Source: Rotaria macrura (lineage: Eukaryota > Rotifera > Eurotatoria > Philodinida > Philodinidae). Taken from it: a stretch of DNA of 64,000 nt. The notes under the pieces are model-generated. The model was given only the letters and a program-made list of their open reading frames with translations. It was not told the origin of the DNA and did not search any database. The stretch spans positions 52,678 through 116,677 of the forward strand of contig OENT01000441.1 of NCBI GenBank assembly GCA_900239685.1. Direction: 5' to 3'. This document shows positions 1 to 10,000 of the stretch, piece by piece (within the stretch, counting starts at the first letter, position 1; every line of letters begins with the position of its first letter). The position numbers were made by a program, and so were the translations under genes.

Positions 1-1644
1 ATCGTGAGAGAGTGAAATCAAAACGACCTAAATCTTCCAAGCGTTGCACAAACTGAATCATCGTCAGGGTTTACTCTTTTTTGTTTACAGTTTATAAGCG
101 TTTCTTGTAAATGAAGTGTAGTTTAGCAATGTTGAGAAAATTCCAAGCATTTGATTTTCATTGTTGTTTACTGAGACTGTTCGAAGCATCAAATTTGACT
201 GAATTCTGATACGTTTTCTAAGAATATTCTAAGTAAAATAGTGACATCACTATCAGCTAGTCATGACTGTGAGCAAAATGGAATTTTCATATCAAGTCGA
301 CCTTAAAGGTGTTTTCGAAGTCAAGACATTGTTTTATGAGAATTTAAATGTATATGATCAAAAATTGAATAAGATGCGATGAGAAAAACGATCAGTTATT
401 AAAACTCTGTATAAAAAAATGAGAAAATCTAAGTCCTATTCTTAGGAATGTGATGAAGACATGTTCAGATATTCTGTTCGAGTTCTAAAACTAGATACAT
501 AACTGTTTTCCCAATGGTGAAAGGAGTGAAACAAAAAATAATCAACTTTATTTTTTCATTACATGATTTGTTTGTCCTTGATTAGCAAATTATGATTTCA
601 ACTGGAAAAGATAAAAATATTTTAATATTCTTGTTCCTTAGTTCGAACTTAATAATTTTATAATGAAATTTTTTATTCTGAAAGAATAAATTGTACTTCG
701 TTCTTGAATTAAAATTTCAACACTCTATAGTGAATAAAGAAAAAATGACTCGTAAAAGTAACTATTAATACATGATAATGACGAATTAACATCACATATT
801 CACTTCTCTTTCTACAAAGTGAACTAGTTTGTCGGAAACCCTAGAAAAATAGCCATGAATCATATATATCAGCTGTGTTATATGAAACTTGTTTGCTTTG
901 AATATTTTTCACCACGTACAATAAAAATCTTATTATTTTCTTCATGAAATCTAGTTAAAATCAGAATTCTGCTGCGTATAAGAGAAATTCCTTTCAATGA
1001 CACATGCGTTTCTCCGACAATACTTTCATTTGATAATACATTAACTACCTGAAATTGCAGGTAAAAGAAAAGTACTAAGTTCCAATGAGTGTTTTAATAT
1101 AAAACTTGTAAGAAGAGCAATATTTAATTACGAGTAAATATGAAATAAAATTTTCAAAGTTCTACATCGATGAATGAAGGAAATCAGTAAGTTCCTTGTT
1201 AAATTTTTAACCTTTAGAAAAAATCAGAAAGTAGGTTAGGTTAAAGTGCATCGTCTGTCTCTAAAAATTCAACTGATTTCATTTACCATCAACGGTGGTA
1301 ATATTTTTGTTTCTTCATATCTTAGAAATCCTGCTTCTAAATTATCAACAACTTTGTCGTCAAAACAGCTCCGTTCCATAATTATTTTCCAGACACACGC
1401 CCTCATACATAAAAGACGATTACTTGTCGAATGTGTTATCATTGTTGATCTATTGAATGATTTATTTTCATCAAAATTGTCGATTTTTATTATATGTTGT
1501 GCATCATATTCAATGATTTGATTCTAAGCACTGTGTGCCTTTTGGTTTTTGAAAATTTTTTTCCATTGTTATATCATCATTTGTTTTATTCGGAAAAGAA
1601 ACACAGCAATTGGATGTGTATGTTATATTCGGAGCTTGTTTACA
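1..1644. other. Intergenic, AT-rich, no gene seen
   Basis: No reading frame here looks coding. The longest open stretch (1246-1521, +) starts with GTG, is rich in Leu, Ile and Ser, and has no recognisable motif. No repeat or RNA gene was recognised. Confidence 0.5.
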
Positions 1645-1866
1645 TCAATTTATGATTTTGTTTTTCTTTGTGTTGTTATCGTAGATCAGAAGAGTTTTTT
1701 GTAATGGGTAGTTCATTACATCAAGAAAATGACTGTTTTCTTCAAGAATTCCTTGTACATGGTTATATAGTTCTGGTTGTGATTTAAAATTGAGTATAGC
1801 ATGAATGCCATAACGACGAATGATAACAGGCATACTTGCAAAGAGATTAGCATATTTGGATTGCAT
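1645..1866 (-). CDS. Possible hypothetical coding fragment (73 aa)
   Basis: An ATG-started frame of 73 residues. Its composition looks more protein-like than the surrounding noise: mixed charged and hydrophobic residues, few homopolymers, and segments such as VIIRRYGIHAILNF and GILEENSHFLDVMNYPL. I do not recognise the family. It lies about 500 bp downstream, on the same strand, of another coding-looking fragment (2380-2532), so both could be parts of one gene or of one decayed gene. I could not find a splice pair that joins them convincingly. It may also be chance. Confidence 0.3.
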   Translation of the reverse strand: MQSKYANLFASMPVIIRRYGIHAILNFKSQPELYNHVQGILEENSHFLDVMNYPLQKTLLIYDNNTKKNKIIN

Positions 1867-2137
1867 CTATTTCAAATGAAATCATAATAAAACACTCTTT
1901 GAATATTGATGAGAACTTATTCTATCAAGAGAAGTGTTTTTCTTTACTATTGACATTTTCGATTGATTAAATCAGTTTCAGTATCTGAACTAAACATTGA
2001 TAGGTTTTTAGTTTTCATAACTCGACGATAGTAAAACCTTCGATTCAGACGGGATATGATATTCATCAGTGTCAACTAAAATTCAATCACTGATGATCAT
2101 ATTCATTTACGATCAATGACTAGACATTCTGAGATAT

Positions 2138-2152
2138 ATATATATATATACG
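2138..2152. repeat. Short TA microsatellite
   Basis: A run of alternating A and T (about seven TA units) inside the AT-rich intergenic stretch. No associated gene feature is seen. Confidence 0.6.
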
Positions 2153-2379
2153 TAGAATGAATTAGTACATGAATTCAAATTATCGAAAAAGCTACTCAAT
2201 ATATATTTAGAGTGACGATCAAGGGATTCTTATAAAATTCTATTTCATAATTTTTATGTAAATAGAGATCTAGCTCTCATAAAGTTGAATACTAGCTCGT
2301 GTTCTACGATACTCAGTAAACATAATATAAGCAGTGGACATGTGTCACGATATATAATACGATATAGTAGGAATATACT

Positions 2380-2532
2380 TTAAAATTCATTATCTTTATT
2401 AAATAAAGTTGCGAAGACTGCATGAAGATTTTGTTCCTTTTCATGTAAGAAATCGTCAGAATCAGTGAAACCATACTTGAACGATGCTTCCCTCCATTCC
2501 AAAATCGTCGGAGGCAACGTATTGAACAACGC
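2380..2532 (-). CDS. Possible terminal exon of an unrecognised gene
   Basis: Read on the minus strand after an AATATAAG acceptor, the frame gives about 50 residues (start ALFNTLPPTILEWREASF, end NKDNEF) before a TAA stop. The composition is soluble and acidic and looks like real protein. I do not recognise the family. No upstream exon or start could be fixed, so it may be the last exon of a gene or a relic. The minus-strand fragment at 1645-1866 is the only nearby candidate partner. Confidence 0.3.
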   Translation of the reverse strand, partial: ALFNTLPPTILEWREASFKYGFTDSDDFLHEKEQNLHAVFATLFNKDNEF

Positions 2533-2858
2533 CTTATATTAAAAGCTATTTTATGATATAGCATCTAAAGTTAGTTGACTTTTTTTGTTACCGAAAAAAA
2601 ATTACATTTTTTCACCTTCTATTTGTTTCAGTTTCAAGTTATTTTTCTTACTATCTATTACAGATATTAGTTTCATTAGGATCTAATACTATTCTATTTC
2701 CTGAACATTTATATTCTGAAAACTGTAGAAAGAATATACGATTTCCTATGAAGAATTTTCGAATGTAACAACTTCTTCTTACAGTGTTAGACATCGTGTA
2801 TTCTATCGTATGCAAAACATTTTAGTTGTAAACGGACTCTACTGTTCGAGAGAAAAGT

Positions 2859-4482
2859 TTAAAATAATTGAGAAAATTTCATCAGTACTTGGGTTTCAAG
2901 AACATCATCCGATGAGGACATCGATTCTTTCTTTTTTGTTTTCTAGACCTAGCATTTCTTTTTATTGTTTGTTTTCTCTTCAGTTTCTAATCTATTACTT
3001 GATTTAGAAAATTTTCTTTGAGGCTTGGATGAACATAGATTGATAAGAAGAGCATTTCATGGGAATTACTCATAATAGAACGAGCTATCTGAGATATGTT
3101 CATGCCTAACGTATAATAATACGGACGATGATATAATATTTGTAGACAATTCCATGCATTGATAATTCTGTAAAGTTCATTTTGAATAGGTTGTACAATA
3201 GTTTGTTTTGATTCAATAATATTTTCTGCATTATTGGAGTTGTCTGATTTTTTTTGTTGATCATGTTTTATTGTTTTGATAGTATGATGGTTGTTTTGAA
3301 TCGATTGCAGAAATGCACTTGAGCGAAGCCATTGCTGAATTCGAACTGATGTATTCTTACTCGTGTGCAAGTTGAGCGATTTAGTTTTTTTATTAGAAGA
3401 AGTCATCTTGTTTTGATCACTTAAATTTTTCGTACTTGTACTCAATGATGTTTCCATTAAGAATCTAAATAAAATTTGTGGCTTTGTTTTACATAGAAAA
3501 ACAAAAGAAGTATGATAGAATACTTCTGTGTTTGTAATATTTCATCATTCTTGACCGAATTAGTATGAAATGCATTATTACTCGTTGAATGATAATTAAA
3601 GTTTTCATCCATTTCTATATGATGATGTTTATTCGATTGGATATGTTGACCATTTATTGTGATACTAGGCCAATATGGTTCTAGTGATTGATGAGTATTT
3701 GCCAATGTAAAACCAGTTACATGTTTACTCGGAATATCAAATAATTCGCTAATAACATAGCGTAATCGTTGATTGTAGATATTGGAACTCAAGCCACATA
3801 TTTGTCCAATATGACAATGATTTCCAACTAATGATTTAACAACTAGTGAATTGTAATCATATGGAGAGACGCCTAAGATGAACAAAACATAATGAAATTA
3901 AGCGAATTTGAAAATATAGATGATAACAGGACCTAACTATCAAAACGACAGCATTTGGACTTGCCATCAAAAGATGTTGAACGATCGATGGATTTCCATG
4001 AAGATGTTCAATAAATTTTTGAGCTTTACATTTCGATGAAAAATTTCTATCATTCTCCTCTTCTTCATTAGTAATGTTGCAGTACATTTCTGTAATGAGA
4101 ATAACATCCGATCGGCTCGTATATGTCATATCTGATGTGTATGTAAGATTGACTGAACGAGACATTGGACAAAGTTGTAACGCACAAGCAAGCTTTCATA
4201 TAAAATACAGAAAGAGAGAGATAGAGATAGTGAGAGTTCTTAATCGAAATGAATATGGCATATGCGACATACATCGTAGAAGCACATTTTCATCTTTCGA
4301 TTATAAGATTGATCGAATACGACAATGTCACTGACATGTCGTCTCAAAGCCATAGTAAGTACACAAATAAATGTTGTTTGATCTGTTCCCAAAATAGTCA
4401 CTTTTGTTTGAGATTTTGTTGGATATGGTGTTAGTTGTTTGCTTATTGAAAAGCATTCTCTTATATTTGAATGAGTTTTCAT
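2859..4482 (-). CDS. Lactate/malate dehydrogenase-fold protein, predicted inactive
   Basis: Five-exon model: 4482-4273, 4192-3928, 3872-3524, 3464-2999, 2942-2859 (1374 nt, 457 aa; introns 80, 55, 59 and 56 bp; all phases match). Colinear with animal LDH along its length: Rossmann start KVTILGTDQTTF, mid-fold SPNAVVLIV, the helix ICGLSSNIYNQRLRYVI (family GSGCNLDSARFRYL), the active-site strand GFTLANTHQSLEPYW (family GWVLGEHGDSSVPVW) and the late helix TLGMNISQIARSIM (family AIGLSVADLAESIM). The residues that make the enzyme work are changed. The GxGxxG NAD loop is lost, the catalytic Asp of NLDSAR is Tyr, the catalytic His of GEHGDS is Thr, and the loop Arg is not in place; the substrate Arg of NLDSAR (R171) remains. 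A poorly conserved Asn/Lys/His-rich insertion of about 120 residues precedes the last helices. The reading frame is intact, so I infer a pseudoenzyme rather than a pseudogene. Upstream sequence stays open to 4572, so the start may be earlier. The donor at 3927 (GTTATC) is weak. Confidence 0.75.
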
Positions 4483-4815
4483 ATGTGTTGTCAATAGAAG
4501 TAGTTCATTGATATGTTGTTGTTTTGTTTGGCCTAAATGAAGTTGTAATTGACCTTCAAATTCATTTTGATTCTAATGCATACCATCAATAATATCGTTA
4601 AAAATGAATGAAATGAAAAACTGATGATTTTATTTCTTGTGCTAAGTTTCCCTGGCAATGTTCTCGTTTATATTGAGCGGTATATTTATAAGTATTAAAA
4701 AAAAAAGAACAAAACAAAATCACAAAAGAAGAAACAAATAGTTAATGTTACTTTTTGTTAATATACAGACATCTTTATAAGATTTGATATTCTTCGAAAT
4801 CAATCGTTTTCGTAA

Positions 4816-5652
4816 TCAGCTCGCATGATCGAGATAGTAATCATCGTAGTTATCCGTATCATTATCATCATGATGTTCCATAGTCGATTTTCTTATTGGA
4901 TTTCGTTTGTAGATTTTAATTTCTTGAATAGAATGATAATTGGCGTTTTGTTGTTGTGGCTCATCATTTTCTTTTTTGGAATTTGACAAATTTAGGAGAG
5001 GTGTTGTTGGTGGATCGATAGGTGTTGGTCGTTCTAATGCTTGATCTAAATGACACCATACATCAACTTTATCCAAACGAGCTGATGTTGCATATGCCTT
5101 CTTATTATTCAATACGCACGATGGACGAGTGCATATCTTGCGCGTACTTGATGATGTTCCGCGTGTTAATGACGGTAAATTAGAATGGTGCGAGAAAAAC
5201 GTTAACGTGCTACTGTCATAATCGAGCGTGAGTTCATCTTCAAAATTTGTTTTTTTATCGTGTACATGCCGAATTTCAGATCGTAAATTCGTACGTGTTA
5301 CTATTGGAGCTGATGACGAAAGAACGGCAAGGCCACTAAATGATGTTTTGTTTTTTATTTGTTGTTCACGAAGTTTTTCGATGTTCGACAACTGCATACG
5401 TTGTTCATTATCGAATGTTGGAAGAGAACTCGTCGAAGAATTTCTCATCGGTGTTGGCTTCGTATTGGTAGTTAATGTTAACGGATGAAGATAGACACGA
5501 CGAGTAATAATTCGTGCGGAATTCGATGATGATGGTGAATTGAAGGATGACGAGGACGGCTGTGAATGACGGAAATCTTGAAATGATTGACATAATTCAA
5601 GTAGCGTCAATGTTTTTGGTTTTAATGGATAACGGGATGTTGTCGACGCCAT
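4816..5652 (-). CDS. Hypothetical Ser/Thr/Asn-rich protein
   Basis: A single-exon ATG-started frame of 278 residues with no recognised domain. It starts MASTTSRYPLKPKTLTLLEL, continues into a long Ser-rich stretch (residues about 30-50), has scattered basic patches, and ends in an Asp/Tyr-rich tail (DNDTDNYDDYYLDH). A KEN tripeptide sits near residue 225, but with no other context it is only suggestive. There is no signal peptide or membrane segment, so it is probably an intrinsically disordered intracellular protein. It lies about 330 bp upstream of the LDH-fold gene on the same strand. Being clean over 837 bp in this AT-rich sequence, it is likely real. Confidence 0.6.
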   Translation of the reverse strand: MASTTSRYPLKPKTLTLLELCQSFQDFRHSQPSSSSFNSPSSSNSARIITRRVYLHPLTLTTNTKPTPMRNSSTSSLPTFDNEQRMQLSNIEKLREQQIKNKTSFSGLAVLSSSAPIVTRTNLRSEIRHVHDKKTNFEDELTLDYDSSTLTFFSHHSNLPSLTRGTSSSTRKICTRPSCVLNNKKAYATSARLDKVDVWCHLDQALERPTPIDPPTTPLLNLSNSKKENDEPQQQNANYHSIQEIKIYKRNPIRKSTMEHHDDNDTDNYDDYYLDHAS

Positions 5653-6216
5653 GGCTAACTGGAGAAATCAGACGAAAACTATTTAGTTTTTATTCTATGA
5701 AAAGAATTTTTATTTGTTTTTCGTTCTGAAATTAAATGCCAATGTAGGCAAAAAATTATTTATGCTCGATGTTGTTTTCAGAAGCATTGTGTGTGGAACT
5801 CATTGCCCGATCATGTCAAGTAATTTTATCCAAACTATAATTTTTATCAATGATTTAAATAAATTGATGAAATTCTTGCTTCATTTCAAGTATTAGTGAA
5901 TGAATAAATAACAAAGTGCTATTGATAGAAATAGTATTGCTCTTACCTTGAAACAAGAATATAAATTTGACTCGATATACGTTCAAAACAGACGGCAAAC
6001 AAAGACAATCGTCATTAATGATATCAATACATGACTTGTCAAGAGAAATTTATTGAATGTTGATTATTTTTTTTGAGAAAGAAACTGTTTGAAAAATTGA
6101 AGTGTATGTTTTTGCACAATTCAAGTCGTATGCAGAACAAGCAAAAAAAAGGAATTAACATTATTTTTGCTGTTGCATTCATTTGTTGTTTGGCAGACAT
6201 AAAATGCCCTATTGAT
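5653..6216. other. Intergenic, no gene seen
   Basis: This is the upstream region of the Ser-rich gene and the downstream region of the Cys-rich membrane protein gene, both on the minus strand. Short open frames of 60 codons occur, but none looks coding. Confidence 0.5.
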
Positions 6217-6798
6217 TTATTTCAATATTCGTAGTTGAATAAACTTTGTTTTAATGCAATAAAATATCCCGCCAACCATACCACCAAACAGAATAAGTAA
6301 CAGAATAAAACCAATAAGAAAATATGCGAAAAATGAAGATGATTCATTGATAGAAATAACTCGAACAAGATTCATATGACTTTTATCGTTTCTAACCAGA
6401 GTTTTTACCCAATGTCTGACCGGTAGAATACTTTGATTAGTTGTCACACAATTACAACTACTGTTTTTGTTTATATATTGAAAGAAATATTGGCAATAAT
6501 TTCTTAATTCAATCTTTACTATTATGCGTTTAGAGCATTGATCAAAGTGGTTACCATTAGATTTGATAAAGTTTGCTCGTGCACAATCCTTACAAATAAA
6601 GCCATTAACTGAATGTTTGTGTTCGATTCCTGAATAATTAGCATTTCGAGGTATCAAATGTAAATCAGAATGCAAGTCAAGAGAGTATGGCGTACATTTC
6701 GTTAGATTAAAAAATGTGTATTTTAAGAAATTCGAATCCAGACATAGAATAGCAGTGCAAACAAATAAGCCTGAGCATGATAATGACGAATGCTGCAT
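6217..6798 (-). CDS. Cys-rich single-pass membrane protein
   Basis: ATG-started single exon, 193 aa, unrecognised family. The first 20 or so residues include a hydrophobic stretch (CSGLFVCTAILCL) that could be a signal peptide. Residues about 25-160 form a Cys-rich region with CKDC and CNC pairs and several N-x-S/T sites (NYS, NSS, NQS, NES), as expected of an extracellular domain. One strong transmembrane helix follows at about 163-187 (AYFLIGFILLLILFGGMVGG), then a short basic tail (KTKFIQLRILK). Predicted type I membrane protein of the secretory pathway. It is transcribed divergently from the TPR-SET gene, with 295 bp between the two start codons, so the two may share a promoter region. 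Function unknown. Confidence 0.6.
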   Translation of the reverse strand: MQHSSLSCSGLFVCTAILCLDSNFLKYTFFNLTKCTPYSLDLHSDLHLIPRNANYSGIEHKHSVNGFICKDCARANFIKSNGNHFDQCSKRIIVKIELRNYCQYFFQYINKNSSCNCVTTNQSILPVRHWVKTLVRNDKSHMNLVRVISINESSSFFAYFLIGFILLLILFGGMVGGIFYCIKTKFIQLRILK

Positions 6799-7093
6799 AA
6801 AGAAATCAAAGATAAAATTTTTATTTTATTTTAGAGCTAAATAAGTACATGACGAAAACGCGCTTTGAAGGAAAAGCGAAATGGATTTTACGCAAATAGT
6901 TATCGAAGAAGAATCAAGATTAATTCTCGTATGATGTCGCTTGAGAACGTGTTTAACACTAGGTGTTATTAATCCATTGGCCGTTCTTTCTTTTTGTAGA
7001 CTTTTCAAAATATCTATCATTTCTTTATTAAGTGCACAGACTCGAGAACTTAAATTAAAGTATCTTCCTTTTATTCAATTCAAAAAACAAATC
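6799..7093. promoter_or_regulatory. Shared divergent upstream region
   Basis: The 295 bp between the start codons of two divergent genes (Cys-rich membrane protein, minus; TPR-SET, plus) must carry the 5' ends and probably the promoters of both. No specific element was recognised. Confidence 0.35.
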
Positions 7094-10000
7094 ATGTCCA
7101 AATCAAAAGCAGAAGTAAAACATCTACTGATAGCATCTGCAACCATGGATATAGGACTTTCGGAAGAACCCAAATCATCATCGTATTTTACACAAAGTGA
7201 ATACTCTTCATATTTTATCTTTCATTCACATATATACATATATATTTTCTTTTAGGCAATGAATCATGTAATCGACACGATTCTGTCACTGAAAAATTTC
7301 AAATACATCAAAAATCAAAACTCAACTCAACAATTTCTTCATCATCGTCTCTACTTCAACCTAAACAAAAATCAAAAAAATATTCTCGTAAACTACCTCA
7401 TTCGAATGTTCTTTCGAAATTGTTTATGAATAGTAGTTGTAATAATAATAAATTAAATGAACAACAAGGTGGAATATATTCGACACCTGTTGCCAAATCT
7501 ATTGTTATTAAAAAACATGAAACATTCGCTGAACAAATATCAAAAGCATTTAACACAACAGATAATTTGCCATACTGTTTTACAAAAACTAATCTTCAAG
7601 CACAAATGCAGTATCGAATGATTTCATTAATAGCTGATCCATTTTCAGATCAAGTAAGAAAACGATAACGCAAAAACAAAACTCTTGTCATTTCTTATTA
7701 GATGGATCGTATGGAAACATCCACACAATTAAGAATAAATCTTCTACGTATCAATCATGTTCATTCTAATAGTCGTTTACCGTTGAAAATAATATCTGCA
7801 CCTATATGGACGGGTCAAGTTGTACACGTTGTTGTACAAGATGAGAATACACATTGTCTTCGTTTATCAATTTATAACTGGTTATATACGATGAATACAC
7901 GACAAATAAAATCTTATAATTATATTCAAGAAAACTTAACACGTCTTTTGCCGATCAATTCATGTATTGTTATATTAGATCCATGGTTAAAAATATGTCA
8001 AGATGGCGATGTATCATTACGTTGTGAATCACCAAACACACATTTATTGATGATTGATTTTGAAACGCGTTGTTCAACAAGTAATCGAATAAATGCGGAA
8101 CAATTACGGCTATGGGGCAATACATGTTATCAAACTGATGATAATCTTGGCGCTATTCAGTTGTATACACATGGTTTAAGACAAATCGATGAACAACAAG
8201 AAAAAGAACTAGCATCGAAAGGAAAAACAAGTATTTTATAAGTTTTTCTTATTATTTGAGAATGAAAAACTAGACGATGGTTTCAGAGAGCGAAGAAGAA
8301 TACATGTGGATGTTGCCTGTCTTGCAGTAGAAGGGGAGGCACTGACTAGAAGTAGATTTCATTATTTTCTTATCATGTTTACAAAAGAATCGAACGTCTA
8401 ACTATGAAAACAAAACTCATGACAAACTCGCAGGTAAAAGTATCATCAACATACAGCTGTTAGTAAAACATAGTTACTAAGTAAAGATGGTCTTTAGAAT
8501 GGCTAGTTTTTTTTATATAAGTTTATTTAGCAACCATATATTGAAAAAATGTTGATATTTTCTTCGGGTTTTCTAAATAAAAAAAGCAATTAGTAAATAT
8601 TTTTATATAATCATATCAAAATGTGAATTTCAACAATAAGAAGAGTCATTTTGAATACATAAATAGATTTACGTGTGAAATGTTTTCAGTAAAACTTGAT
8701 TTCAAAATACTCATTTTAAAAATTAAATCTTGCCGTGAACCTATCGATTTCTCAAGCATATATTTTTCCTCTAACATCAGAAAGCAATTTCGATGGAAGA
8801 TCTTTATATCAATTGAAATACATTTGGAGCTGTTCGATTGCTCATAGAAGCACGATTTTATTGGCGTGTTCATGTTCTGTTAGATTACTAACTATTATTA
8901 AATAGTTGTTATTGAAAATTGAAAATATATTCACAGTATACTCAAATTGTTACTTCAAACGAAGTTTCACTCGTTGTTGTAGATGTTTTTTTGAAGAATT
9001 TTGCACATTAGTTCAACCTCTGTTGATACAGCTTAATTCGATATTGTGTATAGTACATATATGAACGTACTGTTTTCTTTATCTTGACCTAACGAAACGG
9101 AGCATGGTTTGCTTGTTGAGTCAGCCTTCTATAGACACTTTGATGAGAAAGTAGTATCTTTCGGCATCTAACATCGTTTTTATGTTTTATGAAATGGGTT
9201 AAATATTTTCTAATGTTTTATAAAACATGTACTTCCATCTATATTTTTTGAAGAGTGTAATTAACTTAGATACGTATGTAATGAAAAACACTTCTGTTCA
9301 CTCACTGGCAGATAAAGTCGTCGTAATTATGTTGACAGTATATCGGTCTGCTCGTTTTGAAAAAAATATTTTACGAAAAGTATCATGCTATTTCTATTTG
9401 ATTATTCATTATATCTTTTATCATTACTCTCCTTAATATGCGGTCTCCCTCATTCCATGATCAATATGATCTGTTTCATGCCTTATTGTTTTCTCTCTGA
9501 TATGAGCAGGTCTTCTACTATAGTGAGAGAGAGAGAACTTTGTGACTCGCAGAAGTTAAATTAAATAACAATCTTCTGAAATCGTCACCACTTTCATCAA
9601 ACTTGCTGCAGAGTAATCTTTTCTCAACTGGAAAGACGATATAGTAACAATATACACTAGTGATATTGCGATGATACCAAAAATCTTCTCTCAGAAGTAC
9701 TAGAGGCCAAGCCATTGTATATTTGAACTAGTTTGAGTCCTGTTTTGCCTCTTATTATTGTATTCATAGGCTGCTTTTACTAAGGACAAAGGAAAAATCC
9801 AAAACTCAATTATGTACGTGTAGATTCGGCTCAATCTTCAACTGACTTGTCTTTATTTTTATTGTTGGAAAGTACACACCGAAATAATCCTTTCTTCCTT
9901 CTTTTTCGTAACCCCTGGCTGCCGGTCTTGAATATATACCTGCTCTCCTGTATAGGTAAAATCGTTGAGAAGATTTTTAAATATTATCTTCAATACGGTA

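Noticed and set aside
1246-1521. 91-codon plus-strand frame
   Set aside because: It begins with GTG, has no family resemblance, and its composition matches random AT-rich translation.
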